DNA from: an uncultured Verrucomicrobia subdivision 3 bacterium
Lineage (GTDB): Bacteria > Verrucomicrobiota > Verrucomicrobiae > Limisphaerales > UBA11358
DNA length: 25,537 nt
Reading direction: 5' to 3'
NCBI GenBank assembly: GCA_903847285.1
Contig: CAINDH010000286.1
Coordinates: 1-25,537 of the forward strand
This document shows, in pieces, positions 1 through 7,003 of this stretch (its first letter is position 1; each line of letters starts with the position of its first letter). The position numbers were made by a program, and so were the translations under genes. A model generated the notes under the pieces. It worked only from the letters and a program-made list of their open reading frames with translations. It searched no databases and was not told the DNA's origin.

Positions 1-2
1 AT

Positions 3-1901
3 AACCGGAGGCTGTTTGGGGGTGTTGTGGCTGGTATCGCGCACTATGGCAATTGCTTCGGCATCCCGACCGTCGCGGGCGAGGTCTATTTCGACAAATC
101 CTACGAGGGGAACCCGCTGGTCAACGCCTTCTGCCTCGGTGTGCTGCGCCACGAGGACATTGTCCGCGGGCGGGCCAGCGGGATCGGGAACCCGGTGTTC
201 TACGTCGGCCCGGCCACGGGTCGCGACGGCCTCGCGGGCGCGGCGTTTGCCTCGCAGGATTTGACTGAGGAATCCGCCGAGCAACAGCGCGGCGCGGTGC
301 AGGTCGGCGATCCGTTCATGGAAAAACTCGTGTGCGAAGCGTGCCTGGAATTGCTCGCCACCGGCGCGGTCGCCGGCATGCAGGACATGGGCGCGGCCGG
401 TTTGACTTGTTCCACCTGCGAAATGGCCGCGCGCGCCGGCACGGGCATCGAGATCGAGCTCGACAAAGTTCCGCAACGCGCCGCGAACATGAGCAGCTAC
501 GAGCTCATGCTTTCGGAATCGCAGGAACGCATGCTCATCGTCGTCCACAAGGGCCGCGAAGAGGAAGTGAAGCGCATTTTCGACAAGTGGGATCTGCCGT
601 GGGCCGAGATCGGCATCATCACCGACACCGGCCACATGAAGGTGCGCCACGGCGGCAAACTGGTCGTGGACATTCCCGCGAAGAAAATCGCCGACGAATC
701 GCCCGTCTATCAACGCGAGGCGAAAGAACCCGCTTACATTGCGGACGTGAAAGAGTTCCGTCTCGACGGCATCGCCGACACCACTGCGCCCGCCGACGTT
801 TTGAAAAAGCTGCTCGCGTGGCCGAGCATCGCCTCGAAGAATTGGGTGTATCGTCAATACGATCATCAAGTGCGCGACGGCTCAGTCGTGTTGCCCGGCA
901 GCGACGCGGCGGTCATCCGCATCAAGACGGATTCCTTGCCCGTGATGAGCGCGGAACTCGCCGCGAAAGTCGGCGACCCGACCGTTTCTGAAAAATTGAT
1001 CGCCATGACCGTGGATTGCAACGGCGGTTACGTTTATCTCGATCCTTACGAAGGTGCGAAAATTGCCGTCGCCGAAGCGTGCCGCAATCTCGCTTGCTCC
1101 GGTGCGATTCCGCTCGGCGCGACGGACAATCTCAACATGCCCAGCCCGCTCAAGCCGGAGTTGTTCTGGCAGATCAAGGAATCCGTGCGCGGCCTGGCGG
1201 AAGGTTGCAAAGCCTTCAACGCGCCCGTCACCGGCGGCAATTGTTCGCTCTACAATCAAAGCCCCGCCGGCCCGATCGATCCGACGCCCACAATTTCCGT
1301 CGTAGGCCTCATCGAAAAGCTGGAGCACGTCACCACGCAATGGTTCAAAGACGAAGGCGACGCCATCATCCTGCTCGGCGACGCGGTGGAAGCCACGCCG
1401 TTGCAAGGCCTCGGCGGCAGCGCGTATCTGCAAGTTGTCCACGGCAAGAAGGCTGGCTCGCCGCCGCGTTGTGACCTTGAAGTCGCGAAGACGCTGCACA
1501 CCACGCTCCTCGGCCTGATCCAATCCGGTCTGGTGAAGAGTGCGCACGATTGCAGCGAAGGCGGCCTCGCCGTCGCGCTCGCCGAAAGCTGCATCAGCCA
1601 GCTCATCGCCCGCGAAACGCCGCGCCTCATCGGCGCGACCGTGGACCTGAGCGCCATCAAAGACGTCCGCCTCGACGCCTTGCTCTTCGGCGAAACGCAA
1701 TCGCGCGTCGTCATCAGTTGCAAAGCGCTCGACGCCGTGAAAGTCGTGGAACGCGCCAAGCTCATGGGCGTGCCCGCCGTGCAGATCGGCAAAGTCGGCG
1801 GCGACAAGTTGACGGTGAAAACCGCCAGTGGCGAATTCTCCGCCCCGCTCACCGAATTGCACGACCCGTGGTGGAACAGCATCGCCCGCGCGATGGCGTG
1901 A
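3..1901 (+). CDS. purL: Phosphoribosylformylglycinamidine synthase subunit PurL, 5' end cut by window
   Basis: Converts formylglycinamide ribonucleotide to the amidine with glutamine-derived ammonia and ATP (fourth step of purine synthesis), in the cytoplasm. The frame is open to the window edge and the product enters in mid-domain with a [17 protein letters not shown] motif, so the GTG at 27 is not the real start. Visible PurL signatures include [13 protein letters not shown], then TGRDG and GAAFAS early in the fragment, [11 protein letters not shown], the second-half glycine motif near [25 protein letters not shown], and [15 protein letters not shown] near the end. About 632 codons are visible; small-type PurL proteins are about 740 residues, so roughly 110-130 N-terminal residues lie outside. 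It ends with TGA, and the next 230 bases are AT-rich with no gene. High GC and codon use look like core genome. The family call is firm. Confidence 0.97.
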   Translation, partial: NRRLFGGVVAGIAHYGNCFGIPTVAGEVYFDKSYEGNPLVNAFCLGVLRHEDIVRGRASGIGNPVFYVGPATGRDGLAGAAFASQDLTEESAEQQRGAVQVGDPFMEKLVCEACLELLATGAVAGMQDMGAAGLTCSTCEMAARAGTGIEIELDKVPQRAANMSSYELMLSESQERMLIVVHKGREEEVKRIFDKWDLPWAEIGIITDTGHMKVRHGGKLVVDIPAKKIADESPVYQREAKEPAYIADVKEFRLDGIADTTAPADVLKKLLAWPSIASKNWVYRQYDHQVRDGSVVLPGSDAAVIRIKTDSLPVMSAELAAKVGDPTVSEKLIAMTVDCNGGYVYLDPYEGAKIAVAEACRNLACSGAIPLGATDNLNMPSPLKPELFWQIKESVRGLAEGCKAFNAPVTGGNCSLYNQSPAGPIDPTPTISVVGLIEKLEHVTTQWFKDEGDAIILLGDAVEATPLQGLGGSAYLQVVHGKKAGSPPRCDLEVAKTLHTTLLGLIQSGLVKSAHDCSEGGLAVALAESCISQLIARETPRLIGATVDLSAIKDVRLDALLFGETQSRVVISCKALDAVKVVERAKLMGVPAVQIGKVGGDKLTVKTASGEFSAPLTELHDPWWNSIARAMA

Positions 1902-2132
1902 ACTTGAAAACAACTGGTTTTTGTAAACGAGGCCGTTTTATTTTTGCCTCATCTGCTCAAGTTTGTTCAACTTTTCTCATTCATACTTTTAGTGGGATAC
2001 AAATATAAAAAAACTAACAAAGCATGTGATGGCTTCATCTCTACTTTTGAGCAACGTGATACATGCCGCCACAACGGTCACGAATATCGCAGCAGCAAGT
2101 GATCATAGCTTTTTCATCAAATCTGATGGGCA

Positions 2133-3029
2133 ATGAAACATACTCTCACACTCGTCGCCGCCCTGCTGCTGGCAACGCTGGCCGCGTTGCACGTCGTCGA
2201 TGCCTTAGTTCAGAAGCCTACTACGGCGCTGGCAATCGGCACGCTTGAGATTCCACCGGTGAAGGAGAAACCTTGTTTTCAGGGGTCGTATTACCGGAAG
2301 TGTGTTTCGAGTCCGGATGAATGGATTGGGATTGAGGGACGGGTGGTATTGCCAGAATTCAAGTTTGACGAAGCACGTCCCCGAGAAGATAAGCCGGGAC
2401 AGTTTTTGGACAATTTTTCGGTGTATATGGGAGGAAGGGCCGGAATGCAGGAGATTGATGCGGGGTTGACTGGGGACATTGTAAAATTGCCGGATGGAAC
2501 GGAAAGCAAGGATCGGCGGGCGTTCCGGCCTTTCTGGAGAAACAAGAAATGGTTTACCGCGCCTTTGGATCCGGATTTGTTCTTTTGGCCGGGGGATACA
2601 GTAAAGATGGCAATTACAACGCCGGGGAAGGACAAGTTGAATTTGAAGATTGAGCTGGTGAATCGCGGAGAAGTGGGTAAGCGCGAGAGGGCCAAGTATC
2701 CAGCGGCGGTTAAGGGGACAGCGCGACCGGCGGGAGTGCTGAGTGTGGATTTTGATGCCCCCGGATTTGGACCGGGAAACAAGCAGGAATTCAAGCGGGT
2801 GAATGCAATTGATCAGTTTTTCCAGGAGGGGAAACCCGTGGATGCGACGAAGGCCAAAGCGATTGGCGGAAAGTGGTTGGAGTGCTGGCTGATTCGTGAT
2901 GGAGGGAATCGGCGGGTGTTTGATTCGTCGCGGTTTACGGATATGCGATGCCCTGACGCGCGATTTTTCAAAATAGAGGCCGGGCAACAGGGCGGAGAGG
3001 CGATCGACATTTACGGTAGCGGTCAATAA
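2133..3029 (+). CDS. Secreted protein of unknown function behind a stock-type signal peptide
   Basis: 298 residues. Residues 1 to about 24 are a clear Sec signal peptide (MKHTLTL, then a Leu/Ala-rich core). The mature part is not recognised. It has a Cys pair near residues 48 and 57, a Gly-rich stretch (YMGGRAGMQEIDAG), several Trp residues (FWRNKKW, FFWPGD), then PGDTVKMAI and a Cys-containing C-terminal third, and looks like a secreted beta-sandwich. The spacing Q...AG, then W, then PGD.V.M faintly recalls G1 glutamic peptidases, but that is too weak to use as a name. The leader is GC-rich and codon-biased like the neighbours, whereas the mature part is purine-rich on the coding strand and uses GGG, GGA and ATT often, so the two parts look to have different histories. 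No convincing Shine-Dalgarno site precedes the ATG. It stands alone between purL and the repeat region. Confidence 0.8.
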   Translation: MKHTLTLVAALLLATLAALHVVDALVQKPTTALAIGTLEIPPVKEKPCFQGSYYRKCVSSPDEWIGIEGRVVLPEFKFDEARPREDKPGQFLDNFSVYMGGRAGMQEIDAGLTGDIVKLPDGTESKDRRAFRPFWRNKKWFTAPLDPDLFFWPGDTVKMAITTPGKDKLNLKIELVNRGEVGKRERAKYPAAVKGTARPAGVLSVDFDAPGFGPGNKQEFKRVNAIDQFFQEGKPVDATKAKAIGGKWLECWLIRDGGNRRVFDSSRFTDMRCPDARFFKIEAGQQGGEAIDIYGSGQ

Positions 3030-3031
3030 TT

Positions 3032-3190
3032 CTTACGATTGGTCGCTGCGGCCACGTCGAATCGCCGACGCTGAAATTTCTGTTTGCAGACACCAGCGAC
3101 GCCGCCATGTCGCGCTGGAAGACCTTCCGGTCGGGCACCATGCAGACGGCCGCCAACCCTCTGCCGCACCGCGAAAAACGTTCTCCGTAA
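3032..3190 (+). other. Open stretch in phase with the repeat ORF downstream, ending in TAA
   Basis: From about 3032 a frame runs open to a TAA at 3188-3190, with an internal ATG at 3107 giving 27 residues (MSRWKTFRSGTMQTAAN...). Its amino-acid make-up is ordinary enough to be a former coding piece, but it has no recognised domain. Directly after the TAA the same frame goes on with VAGPGWVVNCNF into the heptad-repeat ORF at 3209, so one stop codon separates them. It may be a decayed gene, a short gene, or chance. It lies just after the stop of the secreted protein at 3029, in a different frame. Confidence 0.3.
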
Positions 3191-3208
3191 GTCGCTGGTC
3201 CAGGCTGG

Positions 3209-3430
3209 GTGGTTAATTGCAACTTCGCGGTGGCAAAGTCCCGCCAGCTCGTAGTCGGGTCATTTCACCACCTGACCAAATCAGCCTGCTACATGGCGAG
3301 AACCAGTTGCCAGGTGGTTGAGTCACGCCGTCACATGGTGGCCTCATCCGACCAGGTGGCCCGCTCACCGCACCATGTAGCGAAGTCATTTCTCCACATG
3401 GTCAAGTCACTCCGCCACATGGTAAAATGA
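3209..3430 (+). CDS. Possible heptad-repeat small protein over the 21-bp array (doubtful)
   Basis: A GTG-started frame of 73 codons covers the array and stops at TGA 3428-3430. The product is built of seven-residue units: SRQLVVG, SFHHLTK, SACYMAR, TSCQVVE, SRRHMVA, SSDQVAR, SPHHVAK, SFLHMVK, SLRHMVK. It has no signal peptide and no recognised family. A frame that stays open through ten 21-bp units follows easily from a unit length divisible by three, so openness alone is poor evidence for translation. There is no visible ribosome-binding site. If translated it would be a very basic, His-rich, possibly amphipathic peptide. It could equally be non-coding repeat DNA. Confidence 0.25.
   Translation: MVNCNFAVAKSRQLVVGSFHHLTKSACYMARTSCQVVESRRHMVASSDQVARSPHHVAKSFLHMVKSLRHMVK
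3218..3427 (+). repeat. Degenerate 21-bp tandem array, ten units
   Basis: Units begin at 3218, 3239, 3260, 3281, 3302, 3323, 3344, 3365, 3386 and 3407, each exactly 21 bp. The last two are best conserved (tca..., then CCACATGGT). At offset 9 the units from 3260 onward carry CACCTG, TACATG, CAGGTG, CACATG, CAGGTG, CATGTA, CACATG and CACATG, starting at 3269 and recurring every 21 bp. The first two units are weak. Read in the + frame the array encodes heptads of the type S-x-x-H-M-V-K. It is not a CRISPR array: there is no constant repeat with unique spacers, the whole unit drifts. Twenty-one bp is two helical turns, so the cores would face the same side of the DNA. Confidence 0.85.
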
Positions 3431-3501
3431 CCGGATTAGGCGGAAAAACCGCTAAAACACCTCGTCTTGGCCAAAAACCGTTAAAAACTGTCATTTTACC
3501 A
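3420..3501. repeat. 12-bp perfect inverted repeat enclosing two short direct repeats
   Basis: TGGTAAAATGAC at 3420-3431 and its exact reverse complement GTCATTTTACCA at 3490-3501 flank 58 bp. Inside are two near-identical words, AAAAACCGCTAAAAC at 3444 and AAAAACCGTTAAAAAC at 3473, 29 bp apart. The left arm starts in the last unit of the 21-bp array and covers the TGA of the heptad frame. This may be the end of a small element, a long-range hairpin, or a protein-binding region. No target-site duplication was recognised. Confidence 0.7.
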
Positions 3502-3551
3502 CTTCGCCGGTGGCGGCCGGCGTTTCACGCGGCGGGCGGGCTTGCCCTAAA

Positions 3552-3586
3552 GCAAAAACCCCGCTCCGAGTGGAGCGAGGTTTTGC
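3552..3586 (-). terminator. Rho-independent terminator, usable on both strands
   Basis: AAAACCCCGCTCC at 3555-3567 pairs with GGAGCGAGGTTTT at 3572-3584 around a GAGT loop, with one mismatch. On the minus strand the stem is followed by a T5 run, which fits an end for the response-regulator transcript that finishes at 3749. On the plus strand it is followed by TTTTGCGTTT. Confidence 0.6.
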
Positions 3587-3607
3587 GTTTCAGAAAATGA
3601 TGGTGGT

Positions 3608-3628
3608 GTTTTTCGCGCTGCGAAAAAC
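3608..3628. other. Perfect 9-bp hairpin
   Basis: GTTTTTCGC at 3608-3616 and GCGAAAAAC at 3620-3628 are exact reverse complements around a GCT loop. It is part of a run of hairpins between 3552 and 3710 downstream of the minus-strand regulator gene, and may be an extra transcript-end structure. Confidence 0.55.
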
Positions 3629-3630
3629 CA

Positions 3631-3655
3631 GTCGCCGAGCGGAGCGTCAGGCGAC
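3631..3655. other. Hairpin with GTCGCC/GGCGAC arms
   Basis: The arms at 3631-3636 and 3650-3655 pair perfectly. The loop carries GAGCGGAGCG, close to the GAGTGGAGCG in the terminator hairpin at 3568-3577, which suggests a small family of related stem-loops. Confidence 0.4.
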
Positions 3656-3695
3656 GGAATCTTGCGTGAGCCGAGACGCTGCCATACCCCAAAGT

Positions 3696-3710
3696 GACCG
3701 CTGCGCGGTC
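3696..3710. other. Short hairpin GACCGC-TGC-GCGGTC
   Basis: Six-base perfect arms around a three-base loop, about 40 bp beyond the stop codon of the minus-strand regulator gene. First of the hairpins such a transcript would meet. Confidence 0.4.
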
Positions 3711-3748
3711 AAGTCCGGCCGCAGCGCGACCAGACCTACCACCGGCGG

Positions 3749-5092
3749 TCAGGTCTCGATGCCGTAGCCCTTGATCTTGTTATAGAGGGTCTGGCGGCCG
3801 ATGCCGAGGCGTTTGGCGGTTTCGAGTTTGTTGCCGCCGGTTTCCTTGAGCATTTGGATGATGGCGTTGCGTTCCACGCCTTCGAGCAGCGTGAAGGCGG
3901 TGTCGTGGCCTTCGGTGGGGATGAACCGGACATCGCTGATGCTGAGGTCAGTGACGTTGACGGCAGGGCCTTCGGAGAGCAAGACGGCGCGCTGGATTTC
4001 GTTCTGTAACTGGCGCACGTTCCCGGGCCATTCAAAGCTGGTCAGGCGTTCGATAGCCTGAGGCGTGAAGCCGGTCAGCACGCGGTTGGCTTGCGCGGAG
4101 AAGCGTTTCAGGAAGGCATTCGCGAGCGGCATGATGTCGTCGCGGCGTTCGCGCAACGGCGGGATGTGAATGGAAATGGCGCTGATGCGGTAGAATAAAT
4201 CTTCGCGAAGTTTGCCATCCTTGATGGCGTCTTCGGGCTTGCGGTTGGTGGCGGCGAGCAGACGGCAGTTGGTCTGGTAATCGGTCTTGCCACCGACGGG
4301 GCGGACTTTCTGGTCCTGCAACACGCGGAGCAGTTTGCTCTGTGTATCAATGGGCATCTCACCGATTTCGTCGAGGAAGAGCGTGCCGCCTTCGGCCTGA
4401 CGGAAAAGTCCTTCGCGGTCAGAGGTCGCGCCGGTGAATGCGCCTTTCACGGAGCCGAATAATTCGCTCTCGATGAGTTCGCGGGGGAGCGCGGCGCAAT
4501 TCACTTTCACGATGCGGCCCTTGGCGCGCGGGCTCAGGCTGTGGATCAAATCAGAGATGACTTCCTTGCCGGTGCCGCTTTCGCCGGTGATGAGAATGGG
4601 GACATCGCTGGGCGCGACGCGTTCGATGGTGCGGACAACGGCTTGCAACTGCGAGCTTTGGAAGACGGGCGCGGAACCGCCGCTCATCGTGGAGAGCGCG
4701 CGGCGGAGGGAATTATTTTCTTCCTTCTGTTGGCGGTTCTCAATGGCGCGGTCAATGGTGACCTGCAAGGCCTGCGTGTCGAATGGCTTGTTGATGAAAT
4801 GATACGCGCCGCGTTTGGTCGCCTGCACGGCGGCTTCAAAGGTCGCCTCGCCGGTGAGCACGATGACTTCGGTGTCGGGCCAGTTCTTTTTGATCTGCGG
4901 CAGCAGGTCGAGACCATTGGCGTCGGGCAGCTTGAGGTCGAGGAGGATGACGTCGGGCGCATCCTCGGTAAATTTTTTCAGGAGCGTCGCACCGCTGTCG
5001 GCATCGGACACGGTGAAATCGGTTTCAAGGATGGACTTGAGGAGCATCCGCAACTCGGGCTCGTCGTCAACGATGAGAATTTTACCTTTCAT
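3749..5092 (-). CDS. NtrC-family sigma-54-dependent response regulator
   Basis: 447 residues in three parts, all typical of the family. Residues 1-115 are a receiver domain with the acid pair D9/D10, phosphoacceptor D52, T80 and K102. Residues about 140-365 are the AAA+ domain, with Walker A GESGTGKE at 170-177, the sigma-54 contact loop GAFTGA at 217-222, Walker B ending in D241-E242, and the arginine-finger region near FYRIS. The last 45 residues are a Fis-type helix-turn-helix (TAKRLGIGRQTLYNKI). Phosphorylated by a histidine kinase, it would remodel sigma-54 RNA polymerase at -24/-12 promoters. No kinase gene is in the window. The ATG lies 9 nt after the stop of the amidotransferase gene, so the two are probably co-transcribed. 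Length and motifs are complete. Its target genes cannot be read from the sequence. Confidence 0.95.
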   Translation of the reverse strand: MKGKILIVDDEPELRMLLKSILETDFTVSDADSGATLLKKFTEDAPDVILLDLKLPDANGLDLLPQIKKNWPDTEVIVLTGEATFEAAVQATKRGAYHFINKPFDTQALQVTIDRAIENRQQKEENNSLRRALSTMSGGSAPVFQSSQLQAVVRTIERVAPSDVPILITGESGTGKEVISDLIHSLSPRAKGRIVKVNCAALPRELIESELFGSVKGAFTGATSDREGLFRQAEGGTLFLDEIGEMPIDTQSKLLRVLQDQKVRPVGGKTDYQTNCRLLAATNRKPEDAIKDGKLREDLFYRISAISIHIPPLRERRDDIMPLANAFLKRFSAQANRVLTGFTPQAIERLTSFEWPGNVRQLQNEIQRAVLLSEGPAVNVTDLSISDVRFIPTEGHDTAFTLLEGVERNAIIQMLKETGGNKLETAKRLGIGRQTLYNKIKGYGIET

Positions 5093-5101
5093 GATTTCAA
5101 T

Positions 5102-5851
5102 TTATTTTCCGCAGGCTGCCACAAACTTTTCAAACAAGGCGCGATACCGCGCGTGTTTCTGCACCAACCGCTCCGGGTGAAACTGCACGCTCAAATAAAA
5201 TGGCAACAATTTTTCCTTCAGCTCCATCACTTCCACAATGCCATCGCTGCTGCGCGCCGTGGCGATAAAGGGTTCGGCGGGCTCCAGCACGGCCTGATGA
5301 TGCGTGCTGTTGACGCCGAGAACCAGCGTTTTACAAATTTTGGACACTAACGAGCTGGGTGTCAACGCCGCTTCATGGACGAGTTCCAGTGGTTTGTCCA
5401 TCTGCCGATGGTTCAGTGCGCCGGGAACCTGCTGTGCGATATCGACAATCAACTTGCCGCCAAACGCCACCTGCATCATCTGGTGCCCGCGACAAATCGC
5501 CAGCACCGGCTTGCGCTGCTTGAAAATTTCCTCGATCAAAAGCAACTCGCGCATATCGCGAGCCCCATTGTCGGGCGTCTGCTCAACGGTCTCGAGAATT
5601 TTGCGCGGCAATTTTCCCTCGTAGAGATCGGGGTTGATGTCATCGCCGCCGGTGAGCAGCACGCCGTCGGTGCGGCGGACGGCTTCAGCCAGGGCGACGC
5701 GGTCGGTGGTGGTCGGCGCGGTGACGGGAATGCCACCGGCTTCAAGAATGGCATTGTTGTAGCGCACCGAAAGGCTGGCGGACAAATCATGAAATTCGAT
5801 GCCGTGCTTGCTGATGCTCGGCGAAACTAAAATCAAAGGCGGTTTGACCAT
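5102..5851 (-). CDS. Class I glutamine amidotransferase-like hydrolase, PuuD/peptidase C26 type
   Basis: 249 residues, the usual size for gamma-glutamyl-GABA hydrolase-like proteins, with no signal peptide, so cytoplasmic. The full triad is visible: nucleophile C120 in AICRGHQ, then H225 and E227 in VQFHPE. TGGDDINPDLY near residues 67-77 is the typical PuuD-type loop, and a THHQAV motif precedes the His/Glu pair. Members cleave gamma-glutamyl amides, such as gamma-glutamyl-GABA in putrescine breakdown. The substrate here is unknown and no other putrescine genes are nearby. It is the first gene of a probable two-gene unit with the sigma-54 regulator. It ends in TAA, 9 nt before the regulator ATG. 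A promoter should lie in 5852-6099, but none stands out there. Confidence 0.9.
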   Translation of the reverse strand: MVKPPLILVSPSISKHGIEFHDLSASLSVRYNNAILEAGGIPVTAPTTTDRVALAEAVRRTDGVLLTGGDDINPDLYEGKLPRKILETVEQTPDNGARDMRELLLIEEIFKQRKPVLAICRGHQMMQVAFGGKLIVDIAQQVPGALNHRQMDKPLELVHEAALTPSSLVSKICKTLVLGVNSTHHQAVLEPAEPFIATARSSDGIVEVMELKEKLLPFYLSVQFHPERLVQKHARYRALFEKFVAACGK

Positions 5852-6099
5852 GCGCCGAATGTAGAATCAATCTCAAGAATTGTCAGGGTAAAATCGTGGC
5901 GGCACTAACGCACTGGCCGCTCCCCGACCAGAACGGGTTGCCAGCCCAAGAAACTTGCCAGCTGGAAATCAATACTCACAGCGGGTTGCAACACCGCCAC
6001 TGCCGTCATACGATCAAAACCCGGCGGAATGGAGGCAAGTGGATAAATGTGAACGGGAAAATTAAGGGGACAATCGCTTGCCAATAAATTCTCGGATAT
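5852..6099. other. Intergenic region between two minus-strand units
   Basis: About 250 bp with no convincing gene. The only longer frame on the plus strand (GTG at 5896, 63 codons) has no family, no ribosome-binding site and is His/Thr-rich, so it was not called. It contains a repeated TTGCCAGC word and distant GGCAAG/CTTGCC arms. No clear terminator for the long operon ending at 6100 and no clear promoter for the amidotransferase gene were found. Confidence 0.5.
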
Positions 6100-7002
6100 T
6101 CACGGTTTTTGGAAAACGGATTTCAGATACGCGGCATTGGCACCGTAATTTTTCCTTACATTGTGGACGTCGTTCGTGTCGCGCGAACGCTCGATGACCA
6201 GCCAGCCGCGCCAATCCATCTCATCGAGCGTCAACTTGATGTTTGGTGCGTTCACTTGCGGATCGTTTTGCAGCCAGTGCGCGTCTTGATTTGAAAAATG
6301 AATTTGGCAGACACGATCTTTGCCCAACGTTTTCAGCTCTAAAACATAGTCGCGCCCATGTTGAATAGCGTTCGCGAGGTTGTAGTAAATCTTGATGGCC
6401 GCCGAACCGACTTCATCCAGCAACTTGATTTGAGCTGCCGCATCCAACTCCGTTTCTACGCCAATAATGACACCGGCAGCCTCGGCCAATTTTCCTGCCG
6501 CCCGCAATCTCTCCACAACTTGCGGGCGCAACTCCGGGTGCTTGAGCAAATCGCTGTTCACGCCTAGCGGCAAAAAGGCGACCCGCACATTCATCGCCTG
6601 CATCGTGGCGATGCAGTCTTGCACGAGTCGCAGAACATTCGTCCGCTCCGCAAATGACTGCGAGTAAAAACCCGACATCGCAATGGAAGAAATCTCCAGA
6701 TTCAACTCCCGCGCTTTGTCGAGAAACTGCTGGCGCGTGGCGGCGTTAGTCAGCACGCTTGCAAACGTCTCGCGCTGGCCGAGCGAACCCATGTCCACCT
6801 CCACACCGTCTGCGCCGATATCGCGCGTGAGTTGAAACGCACCGAGCTTCTGACGCTTCAAAATCATCCAGTCGCACACGGCGATTTGGTAATGAGATTG
6901 TGAAATAGTGTTGGTCGAATCCGCCGCACAAATGGTTCGTGGCTCAAATAAAATCACCGACGCCAGACATGTCGCCGCCACGTTGATCCATTTCAATTCC
7001 AT
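6100..7002 (-). CDS. Secreted sugar phosphate isomerase/epimerase-like TIM barrel protein
   Basis: 300 residues. Residues 1-26 form a signal peptide ending ICA before ADS. The rest fits the xylose-isomerase-like TIM barrel (AP endonuclease 2 superfamily): IGADGVEVDMG near residue 62, GVETELD with E183, YYNLANA with N208, QIHFSN with H235, and WLVIERS with E271. These match the family's metal site, except that Asn stands where many members have Asp. Relatives isomerise or epimerise sugars and keto-sugars. It is the last gene of the seven-gene operon; its ATG follows the TGA of the upstream gene after one base, implying translational coupling. Odd point: a classical cytoplasmic fold carries an export signal, so it probably acts outside the inner membrane or is anchored there. 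The substrate is unknown. Confidence 0.8.
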   Translation of the reverse strand: MELKWINVAATCLASVILFEPRTICAADSTNTISQSHYQIAVCDWMILKRQKLGAFQLTRDIGADGVEVDMGSLGQRETFASVLTNAATRQQFLDKARELNLEISSIAMSGFYSQSFAERTNVLRLVQDCIATMQAMNVRVAFLPLGVNSDLLKHPELRPQVVERLRAAGKLAEAAGVIIGVETELDAAAQIKLLDEVGSAAIKIYYNLANAIQHGRDYVLELKTLGKDRVCQIHFSNQDAHWLQNDPQVNAPNIKLTLDEMDWRGWLVIERSRDTNDVHNVRKNYGANAAYLKSVFQKP

Positions 7003-7003
7003 A

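Noticed and set aside
882..1913. Long minus-strand frame over purL
   Set aside because: Shadow of purL in a GC-rich gene; the product has no family and purL is certain.
1935..1970. Possible purL terminator (GAGGC/GCCTC arms near 1929-1952)
   Set aside because: Only five paired bases, an AT-rich 12-base loop and no T run after it.
3218..3427. CRISPR array
   Set aside because: No constant repeat alternating with unique spacers; the whole 21-bp unit drifts, and no cas genes are present.
3510..3767. 85-codon plus-strand frame over the hairpin cluster
   Set aside because: Covers several stem-loops and runs into the end of the regulator gene; no protein features.
4541..5350. Plus-strand frame across the regulator and amidotransferase
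   Set aside because: Runs through two confidently identified genes on the other strand; composition typical of a shadow frame.
5896..6087. 63-codon plus-strand frame with GTG start
   Set aside because: No ribosome-binding site, no family, odd His/Thr-rich product; treated as intergenic.
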